DNA of 64,000 bases. Source: Rhodovastum atsumiense. Lineage in GTDB: Bacteria > Pseudomonadota > Alphaproteobacteria > Acetobacterales > Acetobacteraceae. The notes under the pieces were generated by a model. The model saw nothing but the letters and a program-made list of their open reading frames with translations. It did not search any database and was not told the DNA's origin. The number at the start of each line of letters is the position of its first letter. Position 1 is the first letter of the stretch. The stretch covers positions 1 through 64,000 of the forward strand of contig JAMFSE010000144.1 of the NCBI GenBank assembly GCA_026225115.1. The letters are read 5' to 3'. Made by a program: the position numbers and the translations under genes. This document shows, in pieces, positions 17,263 to 26,226 of the stretch.

Positions 17263-18141
17263 ATGTTTCACGGTTCACTGGTGGCGCTGGTCACCCCGAT
17301 GCGCGCGGACGGCGCCATTGATGAGGACGCCTACGCCCGGCTGATCGAGTGGCAAATCGCCGAAGGGACCAACGGCATCGTGCCGGTCGGCACCACCGGC
17401 GAATCTCCGACGCTGAGCCACGATGAACATAAGCGTGTCGTCGAATTGGCGATCGAGGTCGCAGCCAAACGCATTCCCGTCATGGCCGGCGCCGGCTCCA
17501 ATTCCACGGCCGAGGCGATCGGCCTGGCGCGCCACGCCAAGGGCGCCGGCGCCGACGGCGTGCTGGTGGTGACCCCGTATTACAACAAGCCGACCCAGGA
17601 AGGCCTGTTCCGGCATTTCACCGCCGTCGCTGATGCCGTCGACATCCCGCTGGTCATCTATAATATCCCAGGCCGGTCGGTGATCGACATGTCGGTGGAA
17701 ACCATGGCCCGGCTCGCCGCGCACAGGAACATCGTCGGCGTCAAGGACGCGACCGCCAATCTCACGCGGCCGCTGCACACCACGCGCGCCTGCGGACCCG
17801 ATTTCATCCAGCTTTCCGGCGAGGACCACACGGTGATCGCCTACCTTGCCTCCGGCGGCCATGGCTGCATCTCGGTCACCGCCAACGTGGCCCCGAAACT
17901 CTGCGCGCAAATGCATGCCGCCTGGCAGGCCGGCGACGTGCAAAAGGCCATGGAAATTCAGAGCCACCTGGTGCCGCTGCATGATTCGATGTTCGCGGAA
18001 TCCAATCCCGGCCCAGTGAAATACGCCGCCTCGCTGCTCGGCTTCGGTACCGCCACCTGCCGCCTGCCGCTGGCCCCTATCGCCGATGCAAACGCCGCCC
18101 GGGTCAAAACCGCGATGCTGGAACTTGGATTGTTGAACTGA
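17263..18141 (+). CDS. dapA: 4-hydroxy-tetrahydrodipicolinate synthase
   Basis: From the ATG at 17263, preceded by GAGGAG, the enzyme has 292 residues, the usual length. Schiff-base Lys is K161 in [10 protein letters not shown] and the catalytic Tyr is Y133 in VIYNIPGRS. The GTTGESPTL pyruvate-binding motif is present. It condenses pyruvate with aspartate semialdehyde for lysine and diaminopimelate. A longer frame to 17179 lacks a binding site. It overlaps smpB by one base. Confidence 0.98.
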   Translation: MFHGSLVALVTPMRADGAIDEDAYARLIEWQIAEGTNGIVPVGTTGESPTLSHDEHKRVVELAIEVAAKRIPVMAGAGSNSTAEAIGLARHAKGAGADGVLVVTPYYNKPTQEGLFRHFTAVADAVDIPLVIYNIPGRSVIDMSVETMARLAAHRNIVGVKDATANLTRPLHTTRACGPDFIQLSGEDHTVIAYLASGGHGCISVTANVAPKLCAQMHAAWQAGDVQKAMEIQSHLVPLHDSMFAESNPGPVKYAASLLGFGTATCRLPLAPIADANAARVKTAMLELGLLN

Positions 18142-18632
18142 TGGCCACCGAAGCCCCGTCAAAGAGCAAATCCGGTTATATCTCGCACGGCATCGCCGCG
18201 CAGAACCGCAAAGCGCGCTTCGACTACAAAATCCTGTCCACCGTCGAGGCCGGCATCGTTCTGAAAGGCGTTGAGGTCAAATCCCTGCGCCTCGGCCGCG
18301 CCACGCTCTCCGAAGCCTGGGCCGGCGAGCGCAACGGCGAACTCTTTCTCTTCAACGCCTATATCCCGGAATACCAGGGCGGCGTGCTGTCCCGCTTCGA
18401 CGTCCGCGGCGCCCGCAAGCTGCTGGTGAAGAAAAAGGAGCGCGGCGTCCTCATCGGCGCCATGGCCCGCGACGGCCATACCGTCGTGCCCCTGGATATC
18501 CACTTCAACCCGCGCGGCCTCGCGAAAGTGACCCTCGGCGTCGCCGAAGGCCGACAAAAACACGATAAACGCCACGCCATCGCCGCCCGCGACTGGCAAC
18601 GCGACAAAGCCCGCCTGCTGCGCGCCAAGTAA
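18141..18632 (+). CDS. smpB: SsrA-binding protein SmpB
   Basis: The 163-residue protein has the SmpB beta-barrel core: AQNRKARFDYKILSTVEAGI, LKGVEVKSLR and FLFNAYIPEY. The basic C-terminal tail HDKRHAIAARDWQRDKARLL occupies the empty A-site during rescue. It binds tmRNA for trans-translation. The start overlaps the dapA stop. The tmRNA gene itself was not seen in the window. Confidence 0.97.
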   Translation: MATEAPSKSKSGYISHGIAAQNRKARFDYKILSTVEAGIVLKGVEVKSLRLGRATLSEAWAGERNGELFLFNAYIPEYQGGVLSRFDVRGARKLLVKKKERGVLIGAMARDGHTVVPLDIHFNPRGLAKVTLGVAEGRQKHDKRHAIAARDWQRDKARLLRAK

Positions 18633-18645
18633 AGGCAAGGGAAGG

Positions 18646-18716
18646 CAAGCACTTCATTTTTCTGCAGAAAAAGAAGCAAAAAGACTCTTATTTATTCTGG
18701 GATATGGGCTGTGGCC
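18646..18716 (+). repeat. Palindromic intergenic element, half copy 5 (after smpB)
   Basis: About 14 bases past the smpB stop are the hairpin arms CTTCATTTTTCT and AGAAAAAGAAG, followed by CAAAAAGACTCTTATTTATT and a remnant of the GGGATATGGGC core. Same orientation relative to the upstream gene as other copies. Confidence 0.85.
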
Positions 18717-18727
18717 ATGCCGAAGCC

Positions 18728-19396
18728 CTACTTCAAAATCTGCCTTATGCTTTGAACGACCGCCTCAAACATCGCCGTGTCCAATCGTTTTGTGCTCGTA
18801 TTGTACCGGGACACATGATAGCTGTTCGCCAAGAGCAGACCCGGCTTTGGCTCATGCAAGGCGTGATGCCCGAATTTATGCGCGGCAAGCCTTATCCCTA
18901 AAGCCCGCAAGCTCATCTGATGCGCCACCGTGCCCAAGGTCAAAATTGCGCGCAGCTTCGGCATCGCCGCAATTTCCGTCTGCAGGAACGGATTGCAGGC
19001 CTTATTCTCCAGCGGCGTCGGCAAATTCTGCGGCGGCACGCAGCGCACCGCATTGGTGATCCTGGTGTCGACCAGCCGCAGCCCGTCATCCGCACGCTGC
19101 AGATAATCGCCCTCGGCAAAGCCGAATTTAAGCAGCGTCGCGTACAACAGATGGCCCGCATAATCCCCCGTGAAGGGCCGGCCGGTACGGTTGGCCCCGC
19201 GCACACCGGGCGCCAGCCCCACAATCAGCAGCCGCGACGATAAATCGCCGAAACTCGGCACCGGCGCGTTGTGCCAAAAAGGCTCTTTGGCGCGATTAGC
19301 CTCGCGATACGCCACCAGCCGCGGACAAAGTGGACAATCCCGCCCTGGACCCGGGCTCAAGCCAGCCCCAAGCGCATCGGCGACTGTGACAGTCAA
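18728..19396 (-). CDS. Uracil-DNA glycosylase, family 5 (UDGb) type
   Basis: About 222 residues. It carries four-Cys iron-sulfur ligands (CPLCPRL near the start, plus C in NAVRCVPPQN and NKACNPF). The family 5 active-site motif is GLAPGVRGANRTGRPFTGD, which lacks the catalytic Asp of classic Ung. The C-terminal motif HVSRYN replaces the usual HPSxxN. It removes uracil and other deaminated bases from DNA. The start codon is a TTG and the 5' end is uncertain. It is divergent from folK across an AT-rich gap. Confidence 0.85.
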   Translation of the reverse strand: MTVTVADALGAGLSPGPGRDCPLCPRLVAYREANRAKEPFWHNAPVPSFGDLSSRLLIVGLAPGVRGANRTGRPFTGDYAGHLLYATLLKFGFAEGDYLQRADDGLRLVDTRITNAVRCVPPQNLPTPLENKACNPFLQTEIAAMPKLRAILTLGTVAHQMSLRALGIRLAAHKFGHHALHEPKPGLLLANSYHVSRYNTSTKRLDTAMFEAVVQSIRQILK

Positions 19397-19446
19397 GGCC
19401 TTGTCCCTCGGAGCGAACCAGCACCGACTGGCGGCAATCCAGGATG

Positions 19447-19628
19447 ATAAATGTTAAAAAAAGAGGTTAATATTTTTAAAGATACGTTCAAAAACATTTC
19501 CTTTTAACAAAAATACGAATATGTATAAAAATTACGATGAAACAGTGTAAAAATTGTCGCGTGTTAATACATTGTTTGAAGCAGAACGGGATATAGAAAG
19601 AGACGAATTTGTTCATGATGGCTGACCT
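19447..19628. other. AT-rich divergent spacer between the uracil-DNA glycosylase gene and folK
   Basis: About 180 bases are strikingly AT-rich compared with the flanks. They should hold both divergent promoters. Two tiny plus-strand frames exist, an 18-codon one from 19451 and a 20-codon one from 19537 whose product has a CKNC motif. Neither is supported well enough to call a gene. Confidence 0.5.
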
Positions 19629-20123
19629 ATGATCTTAATCGGCATCGGGGCAAACCTGCCTACGCTCGATAATCGGTCGCCGCTGGAAACCTGTTCCGCG
19701 GCAGTGGAAGCCTTGAAAGCCATTCCCGGCCTGCGCTTTATTACGGCCTCCCCTTGGTACCGCACCGCGGCCATTCCAAAATCGGCCCAGCCGGATTTTT
19801 GCAATGGCGTCGCCCGGCTTGAGGGAGAGATCGGACCGATCGAGCTGTTAACCGCGCTGCAGGCAATCGAAGATCAATACGGCCGTACCCGCAGCGCGCT
19901 CAATGCGCCGAGAACGCTGGATCTGGACATTATAGATCTGAACGGCGCCATCCGCGCGATCCCACCAGTGATTTTGCCGCATCCGCGCGCCCATTTGCGC
20001 GCCTTCGTCCTGCGCCCGATCCTGGACGTCGCTCCGGCCTGGCGGCATCCGACCTTGCGGCGCGGCGTGGCCTCGTTGCTGGTCGACCTTTCCCCGCAAG
20101 CAATCGAACCCTGGCATGTCTGA
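19629..20123 (+). CDS. folK: 2-amino-4-hydroxy-6-hydroxymethyldihydropteridine diphosphokinase
   Basis: The 164-residue enzyme has the HPPK landmarks: ITASPWYRTAAIP, QPDFCNGVARLE, the catalytic PRTLDLDIIDL and the C-terminal LPHPRAHLRAFVLRP. It pyrophosphorylates the pterin for folate synthesis. folP and folB are not adjacent. It is followed by rpoZ after about 100 bp. Confidence 0.96.
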   Translation: MILIGIGANLPTLDNRSPLETCSAAVEALKAIPGLRFITASPWYRTAAIPKSAQPDFCNGVARLEGEIGPIELLTALQAIEDQYGRTRSALNAPRTLDLDIIDLNGAIRAIPPVILPHPRAHLRAFVLRPILDVAPAWRHPTLRRGVASLLVDLSPQAIEPWHV

Positions 20124-20225
20124 GCCGCGTCTTGGCGCTAGCACGGCGCCGCTTGCCTTGCATTGTCCCTGACCGTGGCGTATCTGATCGCTCTGATATT
20201 CATTTTTTAAGCTGGAGAACCACGG

Positions 20226-20633
20226 ATGGCCCGCGTCACCGTAGAAGATTGCGTCCTTAGAGTGCCGAACCGGTTCGAGCTGGTCCTGCTGGGCGCGCAG
20301 CGCGCCCGCAACATCAGCCGCGGCGAGCAACTCACCATCGAACGCGACAACGATAAAAACCCCGTCGTCGCTTTGCGCGAAATCGCCGAGGAAACCCTGC
20401 ATCTGCCGGATCTGGAACAGGATCTGGTCAAATCCCTGTCCCGCGTGCCGGAACCCGAGCCCGTGGACGAGGAAGTGCTCGACCTGATCCCGACCGACCA
20501 GAACATTTTTGGTCTGCAGGACGTCTCGGCCGAGGAAGAGGCCGCCGCTTTGGCTGCTGAGTCCGAAGAAATGACCCCTGAAGATATTCAGGCCGCCATC
20601 GAGGCCGAGCTCGGCGGCAAATCCCGCCGCTGA
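20226..20633 (+). CDS. rpoZ: RNA polymerase omega subunit
   Basis: The 135-residue protein has the omega core [20 protein letters not shown] and [33 protein letters not shown]. An acidic C-terminal tail follows, common in alphaproteobacteria. Omega helps assemble RNA polymerase and forms part of a ppGpp site. It lies eight bases before the rsh gene, a conserved pairing. Confidence 0.98.
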   Translation: MARVTVEDCVLRVPNRFELVLLGAQRARNISRGEQLTIERDNDKNPVVALREIAEETLHLPDLEQDLVKSLSRVPEPEPVDEEVLDLIPTDQNIFGLQDVSAEEEAAALAAESEEMTPEDIQAAIEAELGGKSRR

Positions 20634-20641
20634 AGAATGGC

Positions 20642-22912
20642 ATGAAAGCAGGGCGTCAAATTTCAAGCCCGCTTTTATCCCCCGAGGGCCTGGCCTCCGG
20701 CGGCGTAGCTTTGGCCCATCCGGAAATTGGGCCGTTAATCTCCCGCATCGCCGCCTATGATGCGAAATCAGACCCCAAAATTATCGACGCCGCCTATGGG
20801 CTCGCCTTCAATGCCCATGAGGCGCAAAAGCGCGATAACGGTGAGCCCTATATTACCCACCCGCTGGCCGTCGCCACCATTCTGGCAGGCTACCGGCTGG
20901 ACAGCGCCTCGATCATCACAGCACTCCTCCACGATGTCATCGAAGACACGAGCGTCACTTTGGCCACCGTGCAGAAAAAATTCGGCCAGGAGGTCGCGGG
21001 GCTCGTTGACGGCGTCACCAAGCTAACCCGGCTCGAATTACAATCAGACCGCACCAAGCAGGCCGAAAATTTCCGCAAGCTGGTGCTGGCCATGAGCAAG
21101 GACATCCGTGTCCTGATCGTCAAGCTGGCCGACCGGCTGCACAATATGCGCACCATCGGCGCAGTCTCCGCACTGCCGCGCCGCCAGCGCATCGCCCGCG
21201 AGACCATGGAAATCTACGCGCCGCTGGCCGAGCGCATCGGCATGGAATCGGTCAAAACCGAACTGCAGACGCGCTCCTTCGCCGAGCTCGATCCCGAAGC
21301 TTTTGATACAATCCAGGCCCGCTTGAATTTTCTGCGCGGCCAAGGCGCTGACGTCATCGAGGAAGTGCGCAAGGAACTGCTGCGCGTCTGCCGCGATTCC
21401 GAAGTTGAAATCGTCGAGATAACGGGCCGCGAAAAGTCACCTTACTCCATCTGGGAGAAAATGCAGCGCCGCAATGTCGCCTTCGAACAGCTCTCCGACA
21501 TCATGGCATTTCGCATCATCGTGCCCTCGCGCGAGGCTTGCTACATGGCGCTCGGCGCCATCCACGCCGCCTATCCCGTCATCGCCGGCCGCTTCAAGGA
21601 TTATATCTCGACCCCGAAAGCCAACGGTTACCAATCGCTGCACACCGGCGTCACCCTGCGCCAGCCGCGCAACCAGAAAATCGAACTGCAGATCCGCACG
21701 CCGGAGATGCAGATCATCGCCGAAAACGGCGTCGCCGCGCATTGGCTCTACAAACAGGCAGACGCCACCACGGCCGACCTCAAGCAATTCCGCTGGGTGC
21801 AGGATCTGCTCGAAATCCTGGAAAACTCCGCAGCGCCCGACGACTTCCTGGAAAACACCAAACTCGAGCTGTATCAGGACCAGGTTTTCTGCTTCACGCC
21901 CAAGGGCCAGCTGATCCAGCTGCCGCGCGGCGCCACCTCGGTGGATTTCGCCTACGCCGTGCATAGCCAGATCGGCGATACCTGCGTCGGCGCCCGCATC
22001 AACGGCAGGTTGATGCCGCTGCGCTATGAACTGCAGAACGGCGATCAGGTGGAAATTCTCACCGCCCGCGGCGGCACGCCGTCGCCGGCCTGGGAACGCT
22101 TCGTCACCACCGGCAAAGCCCGCGCCCGCATCCGCCGCTTTCTCACCCAGCAGATGCGCGACCAGCATCGCGACCAGGGCAAATCCGAACTGGCAAAAGC
22201 CTTCCGCCAGGAAGGCGTGGATGGTTCGGAGAAAATTCTGGAACCGGTCGCCAAGGCCCTCAAACAGGCCAGCCTCGATGATTTATACGTCGCCGTCGCC
22301 ACCGGGACACTGGGCCCCAAGGAGGTCGTCAACGCCGCCTATCCGGAACTGCGCGCCGCCCGCGCCCGGCGTATGCTCCCCGGCTTCATGGGCAATTCGC
22401 TTACCGCCCGTTCGCCCCGCAATACCCTGGCCCGGCACGATACCGGCATGCCGCTCACCGGCCTCGTGCCCGGCATGGACATCCATTACGCCGGCTGCTG
22501 CCACCCGATCCCCGGCGATAAAATCGTCGGCATCGTCACCACCGGCAAGGGTGTTACGGTCCATGTGCAGGACTGCGCGCAGTTGGAAACTTTCAACTCC
22601 ACGCCGGAACGCTTTATCGACGTGGACTGGGACCAAGCCAACCTCACCCACCCGGCCGGCAAACCCGGCGGCACCTTCACCGGCCGCATCAGCGTCATCG
22701 CCGGCAACACGCCCTCGTCCCTGGCAACCATCGCCAACGCGGTCGCAAAACAAGACGGCGCCATCGCAAATCTGAAAGTCGTGCAGCGCCAGCAGGATTT
22801 TTTCGAAGCCCTTGTCGACGTCGAAATCCGCGACCTGCGCCACCTCAACCAGGTCATCGCCGGCCTGCGCGGCGCCGCCGGCATCGCGCAGGTCGAGAGA
22901 CAGAAAACGTGA
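20642..22912 (+). CDS. rsh: Bifunctional (p)ppGpp synthetase/hydrolase (Rsh, RelA/SpoT family)
   Basis: The 756-residue protein has, in order, an HD hydrolase domain with HDVIED at residues 97-102 and a synthetase domain with STPKANGYQSLHTGV. A TGS domain (QVFCFTPKGQLIQLPRGATSVDFAYAVHSQ), a zinc-finger/helical region with YAGCCHPIPGD and a C-terminal ACT domain follow. An intact HD motif makes it a bifunctional Rsh of the alphaproteobacterial type. It sets ppGpp levels in starvation. It is co-transcribed with rpoZ. Confidence 0.97.
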   Translation: MKAGRQISSPLLSPEGLASGGVALAHPEIGPLISRIAAYDAKSDPKIIDAAYGLAFNAHEAQKRDNGEPYITHPLAVATILAGYRLDSASIITALLHDVIEDTSVTLATVQKKFGQEVAGLVDGVTKLTRLELQSDRTKQAENFRKLVLAMSKDIRVLIVKLADRLHNMRTIGAVSALPRRQRIARETMEIYAPLAERIGMESVKTELQTRSFAELDPEAFDTIQARLNFLRGQGADVIEEVRKELLRVCRDSEVEIVEITGREKSPYSIWEKMQRRNVAFEQLSDIMAFRIIVPSREACYMALGAIHAAYPVIAGRFKDYISTPKANGYQSLHTGVTLRQPRNQKIELQIRTPEMQIIAENGVAAHWLYKQADATTADLKQFRWVQDLLEILENSAAPDDFLENTKLELYQDQVFCFTPKGQLIQLPRGATSVDFAYAVHSQIGDTCVGARINGRLMPLRYELQNGDQVEILTARGGTPSPAWERFVTTGKARARIRRFLTQQMRDQHRDQGKSELAKAFRQEGVDGSEKILEPVAKALKQASLDDLYVAVATGTLGPKEVVNAAYPELRAARARRMLPGFMGNSLTARSPRNTLARHDTGMPLTGLVPGMDIHYAGCCHPIPGDKIVGIVTTGKGVTVHVQDCAQLETFNSTPERFIDVDWDQANLTHPAGKPGGTFTGRISVIAGNTPSSLATIANAVAKQDGAIANLKVVQRQQDFFEALVDVEIRDLRHLNQVIAGLRGAAGIAQVERQKT

Positions 22913-22915
22913 AGG

Positions 22916-22990
22916 CAAGTAAGGCCCTTCTTTTTCTGAAGAAAAAGAAGCAAAAAGACTTTTTTGAATTTGGAGCATGGGCGTTGGCTC
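22916..22990 (+). repeat. Palindromic intergenic element, half copy 6 (after rsh)
   Basis: CTTCTTTTTCT and AGAAAAAGAAG arms with a 2-base centre at 22928-22950 are followed by CAAAAAGACTTTTTTG and GGAGCATGGGCGTTGGC from the core. It starts four bases past the rsh stop and runs almost up to acpS. An in-frame ATG upstream of acpS belongs to this repeat. Confidence 0.85.
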
Positions 22991-23000
22991 GATTGCGCCA

Positions 23001-23402
23001 ATGATTATCGGTACGGGCTCCGACCTTTGCGATATCCGCCGCATCGAGAAATCAATTGAGCGTTTCGGCGAGCGTTTTACCCAGCGCGTATTTTCCGAAA
23101 CGGAACGCGCGCGCGCCGACCGCCATGCGCATAGCCGCGCATCATCCTACGCCAAGCGCTTCGCCGCCAAAGAGGCCTGCGCCAAGGCGCTGGGCACCGG
23201 ATTTCGGCGACAGGTATTCATGTCCGACTTACGCGTCACCAACCTGCCATCCGGCCAGCCGACGCTCTCATTGCACGGCGGCGCACTGACCCGGCTGCAA
23301 TCCATGATCCCGGAAGGTTACGCTCCTCAAATAAACCTCTCGCTCACAGATGAATATCCCTACGCCTACGCCAGCGTCATCATCTCAGCCGTTAAGCTGT
23401 AA
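23001..23402 (+). CDS. acpS: Holo-[acyl-carrier-protein] synthase
   Basis: From the ATG at 23001 the protein is 133 residues and starts in the family's usual way, [20 protein letters not shown]. The second signature [19 protein letters not shown] holds the metal-binding Glu. It transfers 4'-phosphopantetheine from CoA to acyl carrier protein. The in-frame ATG at 22977 lies inside the upstream repeat and is rejected as a start. Confidence 0.96.
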   Translation: MIIGTGSDLCDIRRIEKSIERFGERFTQRVFSETERARADRHAHSRASSYAKRFAAKEACAKALGTGFRRQVFMSDLRVTNLPSGQPTLSLHGGALTRLQSMIPEGYAPQINLSLTDEYPYAYASVIISAVKL

Positions 23403-23446
23403 CGCCGTCATTGCGAGCCCAGCGAAGCAATCCATCTTTTTCTCGT
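23403..23446. repeat. GTCATTGCGAGC...GAAGCAATCCATC repeat, copy 1
   Basis: Directly after the acpS stop, CGTCATTGCGAGCCCAGCG and AAGCAATCCATC form a sequence I recognise as a common alphaproteobacterial intergenic palindromic repeat. An inverted copy lies at 54422-54465. Confidence 0.75.
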
Positions 23447-23493
23447 TGCACGGAAGATGAATTGACGCGCTGCCCATCCCAATGATGTGAGAA

Positions 23494-23841
23494 CTACAAT
23501 ATTTCAAACACCAGCTCCTTCGGCCGGCACAGCCGCACACCTTTGTCCGACACGACAATCGGCCGTTCGATCAGCACCGGATGCGCGATCATCGCATCGA
23601 TCAGCGCATCATCGCTCAATGACGCATCCGCCAGCCCAAGCTCGGTGTAGACATCGCCTTTGGCCCGCAGCACTGCCCTCGGTTTGGCGCCCATCTTCTT
23701 GATCAGCTGCACCAGCCGCGCGCGGCTCGGGGGATTTTTCAAATATTCGATCACCTCGGGCTCGACGCCGCGCTCTTTGATCATCGCCAACACGTTGCGC
23801 GACGTGCTGCATCCTGGATTATGGTAAATTGTAACGCCCAT
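23494..23841 (-). CDS. arsC: Arsenate reductase-like (ArsC/Spx family) protein
   Basis: From the ATG at 23841 the protein is 115 residues, normal for glutaredoxin-coupled ArsC. The N-terminal YHNPGCSTSRNVLAMI contains the catalytic Cys, and IAHPVLIERPIVV carries the conserved Arg. It would reduce arsenate to arsenite with glutathione. No arsB, acr3 or arsR gene is near, so a general thiol reductase role (YfgD-like) is also possible. A longer frame to 23886 is rejected because the fold starts at MGVTIYHNPG. Confidence 0.88.
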   Translation of the reverse strand: MGVTIYHNPGCSTSRNVLAMIKERGVEPEVIEYLKNPPSRARLVQLIKKMGAKPRAVLRAKGDVYTELGLADASLSDDALIDAMIAHPVLIERPIVVSDKGVRLCRPKELVFEIL

Positions 23842-23915
23842 CTCACATCTCCCGCATTGATCGCCGGCCTCGGCACAATATGTCATGGCAGAGCAAGCAA
23901 GCGCAAAGGCAACGT

Positions 23916-24542
23916 ATGACCGATCCGGCGAACACCCATTTCTACGAACCGAAGAACGGCCACGGCCTGGCGCATGACCCGTTCAACGCGATCATCGGTC
24001 CGCGGCCCATCGGCTGGGTCTCCACCAAAGGCCGGGACGGCAGCGTCAATCTTGCCCCCTACAGCTTTTTCAACGCCTTCAACTACACACCGCCCATTCT
24101 CGGTTTCTCCAGCGTTGGTTCCAAGAACAGCCTGCGAAACATTCGCGAGACCGGCGAATTTGTCTGGAACCTCGCGACAAAGGACATCGCCGAGCAGATG
24201 AACCTGAGCTGCGCCACATTGCCCTATGGCAGCAGCGAATTCACCTTCGCAAGTCTGACCGAGGCGCCTTCGCGGCTCGTCGCGCCGCCGCGCGTCGCAG
24301 AGAGTCCGGTGAATTTCGAGTGCAAGGTTACCGAGATCATCCAGATGAAATCCCACACCGGCGTTCTGGCCCAATCCTGGCTGGTGCTGGGTGAAGCCGT
24401 CGCTATCCACATCGACAAAAAACTGCTGAAAGACGGTGTCTTCGACACATTCAATGCGGACATAATTTTGCGCGCCGGCGGCCCCAGCGCCTACGCGCTG
24501 ATCAAACCCGATTCCCGCTTCGACATGAAACGGCCGCCTTAA
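23916..24542 (+). CDS. Flavin reductase-like domain protein (FMN-binding split barrel)
   Basis: About 208 residues from the ATG at 23916. The motif NAIIGPRPIGWVSTKGRDG near the start, then NLAPYSFFNAFNYTPPILGFSS and the ETGEFVWNLATKD segment define the flavin reductase-like family. Members bind FMN and reduce flavin or act as oxidoreductases of unknown substrate. It stands alone between the ArsC-like and DUF3297 genes. An in-frame ATG at 23880 would add 12 residues without family similarity. Confidence 0.88.
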   Translation: MTDPANTHFYEPKNGHGLAHDPFNAIIGPRPIGWVSTKGRDGSVNLAPYSFFNAFNYTPPILGFSSVGSKNSLRNIRETGEFVWNLATKDIAEQMNLSCATLPYGSSEFTFASLTEAPSRLVAPPRVAESPVNFECKVTEIIQMKSHTGVLAQSWLVLGEAVAIHIDKKLLKDGVFDTFNADIILRAGGPSAYALIKPDSRFDMKRPP

Positions 24543-24569
24543 CTTGGTCCCCAGGCGCTCGAAAATCCC

Positions 24570-24625
24570 AGGTCCAGAGTAGCGAAAGTTTTTGCGGAGC
24601 TTTTTTCAAAAAGCGACCGCTCAAC
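24570..24625. repeat. Palindromic intergenic element, degenerate copy 7
   Basis: AGAGTAGCGAAAGTTTTTGC and GCTTTTTTCAAAAAGC resemble the distal arm of the complete elements with substitutions. It fills the space between the two convergent genes and ends at the DUF3297 stop. Confidence 0.6.
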
Positions 24626-24626
24626 T

Positions 24627-24866
24627 TCATTCGTCCTTAAAATAAGCTTCCACGTTCCCCTTCAACTTCATCGTCATCGGCTGTCCGCGGCGATCGACTG
24701 TTTTCCCGACGCTGACGCGCACCCAGCCTTCACTGATCGAGTATTCCTCGACATTGGTTTTCTCGGTGCCGTTGAAGCGGATGCCGATGCCACGCTCGAG
24801 CACGGCCTCGTCGAAAAACTTGCTGTTCGGGTTGATGGACAGATGGTCGGGCGGGGTATCGGTCAT
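24627..24866 (-). CDS. DUF3297 family protein
   Basis: The 79-residue protein matches the DUF3297 family as I know it: HLSINPNSKFFDEAVLERG, GIRFNGTEKTNVEEYSISEGW and GQPMTMKLKGNVEAYF. The family is small, conserved in Proteobacteria and of unknown function. There is no signal peptide or membrane segment. It follows the D,D-carboxypeptidase gene position-wise by nine bases and is probably its co-transcribed downstream partner. Confidence 0.9.
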   Translation of the reverse strand: MTDTPPDHLSINPNSKFFDEAVLERGIGIRFNGTEKTNVEEYSISEGWVRVSVGKTVDRRGQPMTMKLKGNVEAYFKDE

Positions 24867-24875
24867 GGGTAGCCT

Positions 24876-26102
24876 CTAGAACATTTTGCTGAGTTTGCGT
24901 TGCAGCTTGGTGATCATGCTGGCCGGCGGTGCGTCGGCCAGCGCCACGGCCGGCACGGTTGCAATGGTTTTGCCATCCAGCGTGTAGGTGATGGTGCCCA
25001 GCGTTTCGCCCTTGGTCACGCCGTTATCCAGTGCCGCGGTATAGGTGACGCTATGGGTAATTTTCTTGGCGGCATCGGCGGGCAGTGTTAGCACCAAAGT
25101 TTTGGCGGGGCCGACATCGACGGATCCGTCATCGAGATCAGTGCTTTTCAACGTATCGATCTTGCTGCCGGCGGTGGCGACCGAGGCGTCGGTAAAGAAT
25201 TTTTCGCCGTAGTTCAGTAGCGATTCGATCGCCGCGGTGCTGGCGTGCCAGGTCGGGCCGCCCATCACCACCGCGATCATCCGCATGCCGTTGCGCATGG
25301 CGGTGGCGTCGATGCAATGGCCGGATTCCTTGGTGAGCCCGGTTTTCAATCCGTCCACCGTCGAATCATGCTGCAGAACCGGGTTCCAGCTCGCCTGGGT
25401 GATGCCGTTATAGGTGTAGCTCTGCTGTTTGGAGATATTCAAAATCTCCGGCTCGTCCTGCAATATGATCTGGCTGAGTTTGGCGACATCCATGGCGGTG
25501 GTGTGCAGCGCCGGGTCCGGCAGGCCGGTGACATTTATATAGGTGGTGTTGGTCAGGCCGATATCGCCGGCCTGCTTGGTCATCAGCTGCACGAAGGCAT
25601 CCTGGCTGCCGGCGATCTGCTCAGCCAGAGCAACCGCGGCGTCATTGCCGGAATCGATGATCAATCCATGCAGCAGCTGGTCGACCGTCACGACCGAAGT
25701 CGGGTCGATGAACATGCGCGAGCCGCCGGCACGCCAGGCATCCGGGCTCACCGGCACCACCTGGTCGGGTTTCAGGCTGCCGTGATGCAATGCCTGAAAG
25801 GCAATATGCGCGGTCATCAGCTTGGCGAGGCTGGCCGGCGGCAGCGACAGCGTGGGGGCGGCTTCGGCCATAATAACGCCGGTGGTCGCGTCCATCAGCA
25901 CATAGGCGGTAAAGCCGGGCAGGGTTGGCGGGACCGGGGTGGATTTGTCGCCCGCGGGGGAATCCGGCACCGGCGGCGCGCCGGCCGGCATGGCCGTGGC
26001 GGTATCCTTATCCGTGGGCCGTGCCAGCTTGGCGGGCGCCGCCGCGGGCAGCGCCAAAGCGGCGACAAGCGTCAGGGCAACGGGAGAGAGGGGTTTGATC
26101 AT
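24876..26102 (-). CDS. D-alanyl-D-alanine carboxypeptidase (PBP5/6 family)
   Basis: From the ATG at 26102 the protein has 408 residues and a signal peptide (MIKPLSPVALTLVAALALPA). A Pro/Ala-rich linker follows, then the penicillin-binding motifs SLAK at residues 91-94, SGN in IDSGNDAAVAL and KTG in DGLKTGLTKESGH. The C-terminal domain and amphipathic end (ITKLQRKLSKMF) anchor it to the inner membrane. It trims the terminal D-Ala from pentapeptides. The longer frame to 26279 runs into the divergent lepB region and is rejected. Confidence 0.94.
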   Translation of the reverse strand: MIKPLSPVALTLVAALALPAAAPAKLARPTDKDTATAMPAGAPPVPDSPAGDKSTPVPPTLPGFTAYVLMDATTGVIMAEAAPTLSLPPASLAKLMTAHIAFQALHHGSLKPDQVVPVSPDAWRAGGSRMFIDPTSVVTVDQLLHGLIIDSGNDAAVALAEQIAGSQDAFVQLMTKQAGDIGLTNTTYINVTGLPDPALHTTAMDVAKLSQIILQDEPEILNISKQQSYTYNGITQASWNPVLQHDSTVDGLKTGLTKESGHCIDATAMRNGMRMIAVVMGGPTWHASTAAIESLLNYGEKFFTDASVATAGSKIDTLKSTDLDDGSVDVGPAKTLVLTLPADAAKKITHSVTYTAALDNGVTKGETLGTITYTLDGKTIATVPAVALADAPPASMITKLQRKLSKMF

Positions 26103-26226
26103 CAGGGTGCGAATCCTTGAATTTAGCCGTCCGGTTCGGCGCCTCTCTGCACCCATTTCTTGACAAGCTGCAAGCGGCGGGCTTGATGCGCGCCTTCTGG
26201 CAACCGGTATGGATTCAGAGTCGAAC

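Noticed and set aside
22977-23000. Upstream ATG as acpS start
   Set aside because: The ATG lies in the CATGGGCGTTGGC core of a palindromic repeat, while the family's N-terminus begins at 23001.
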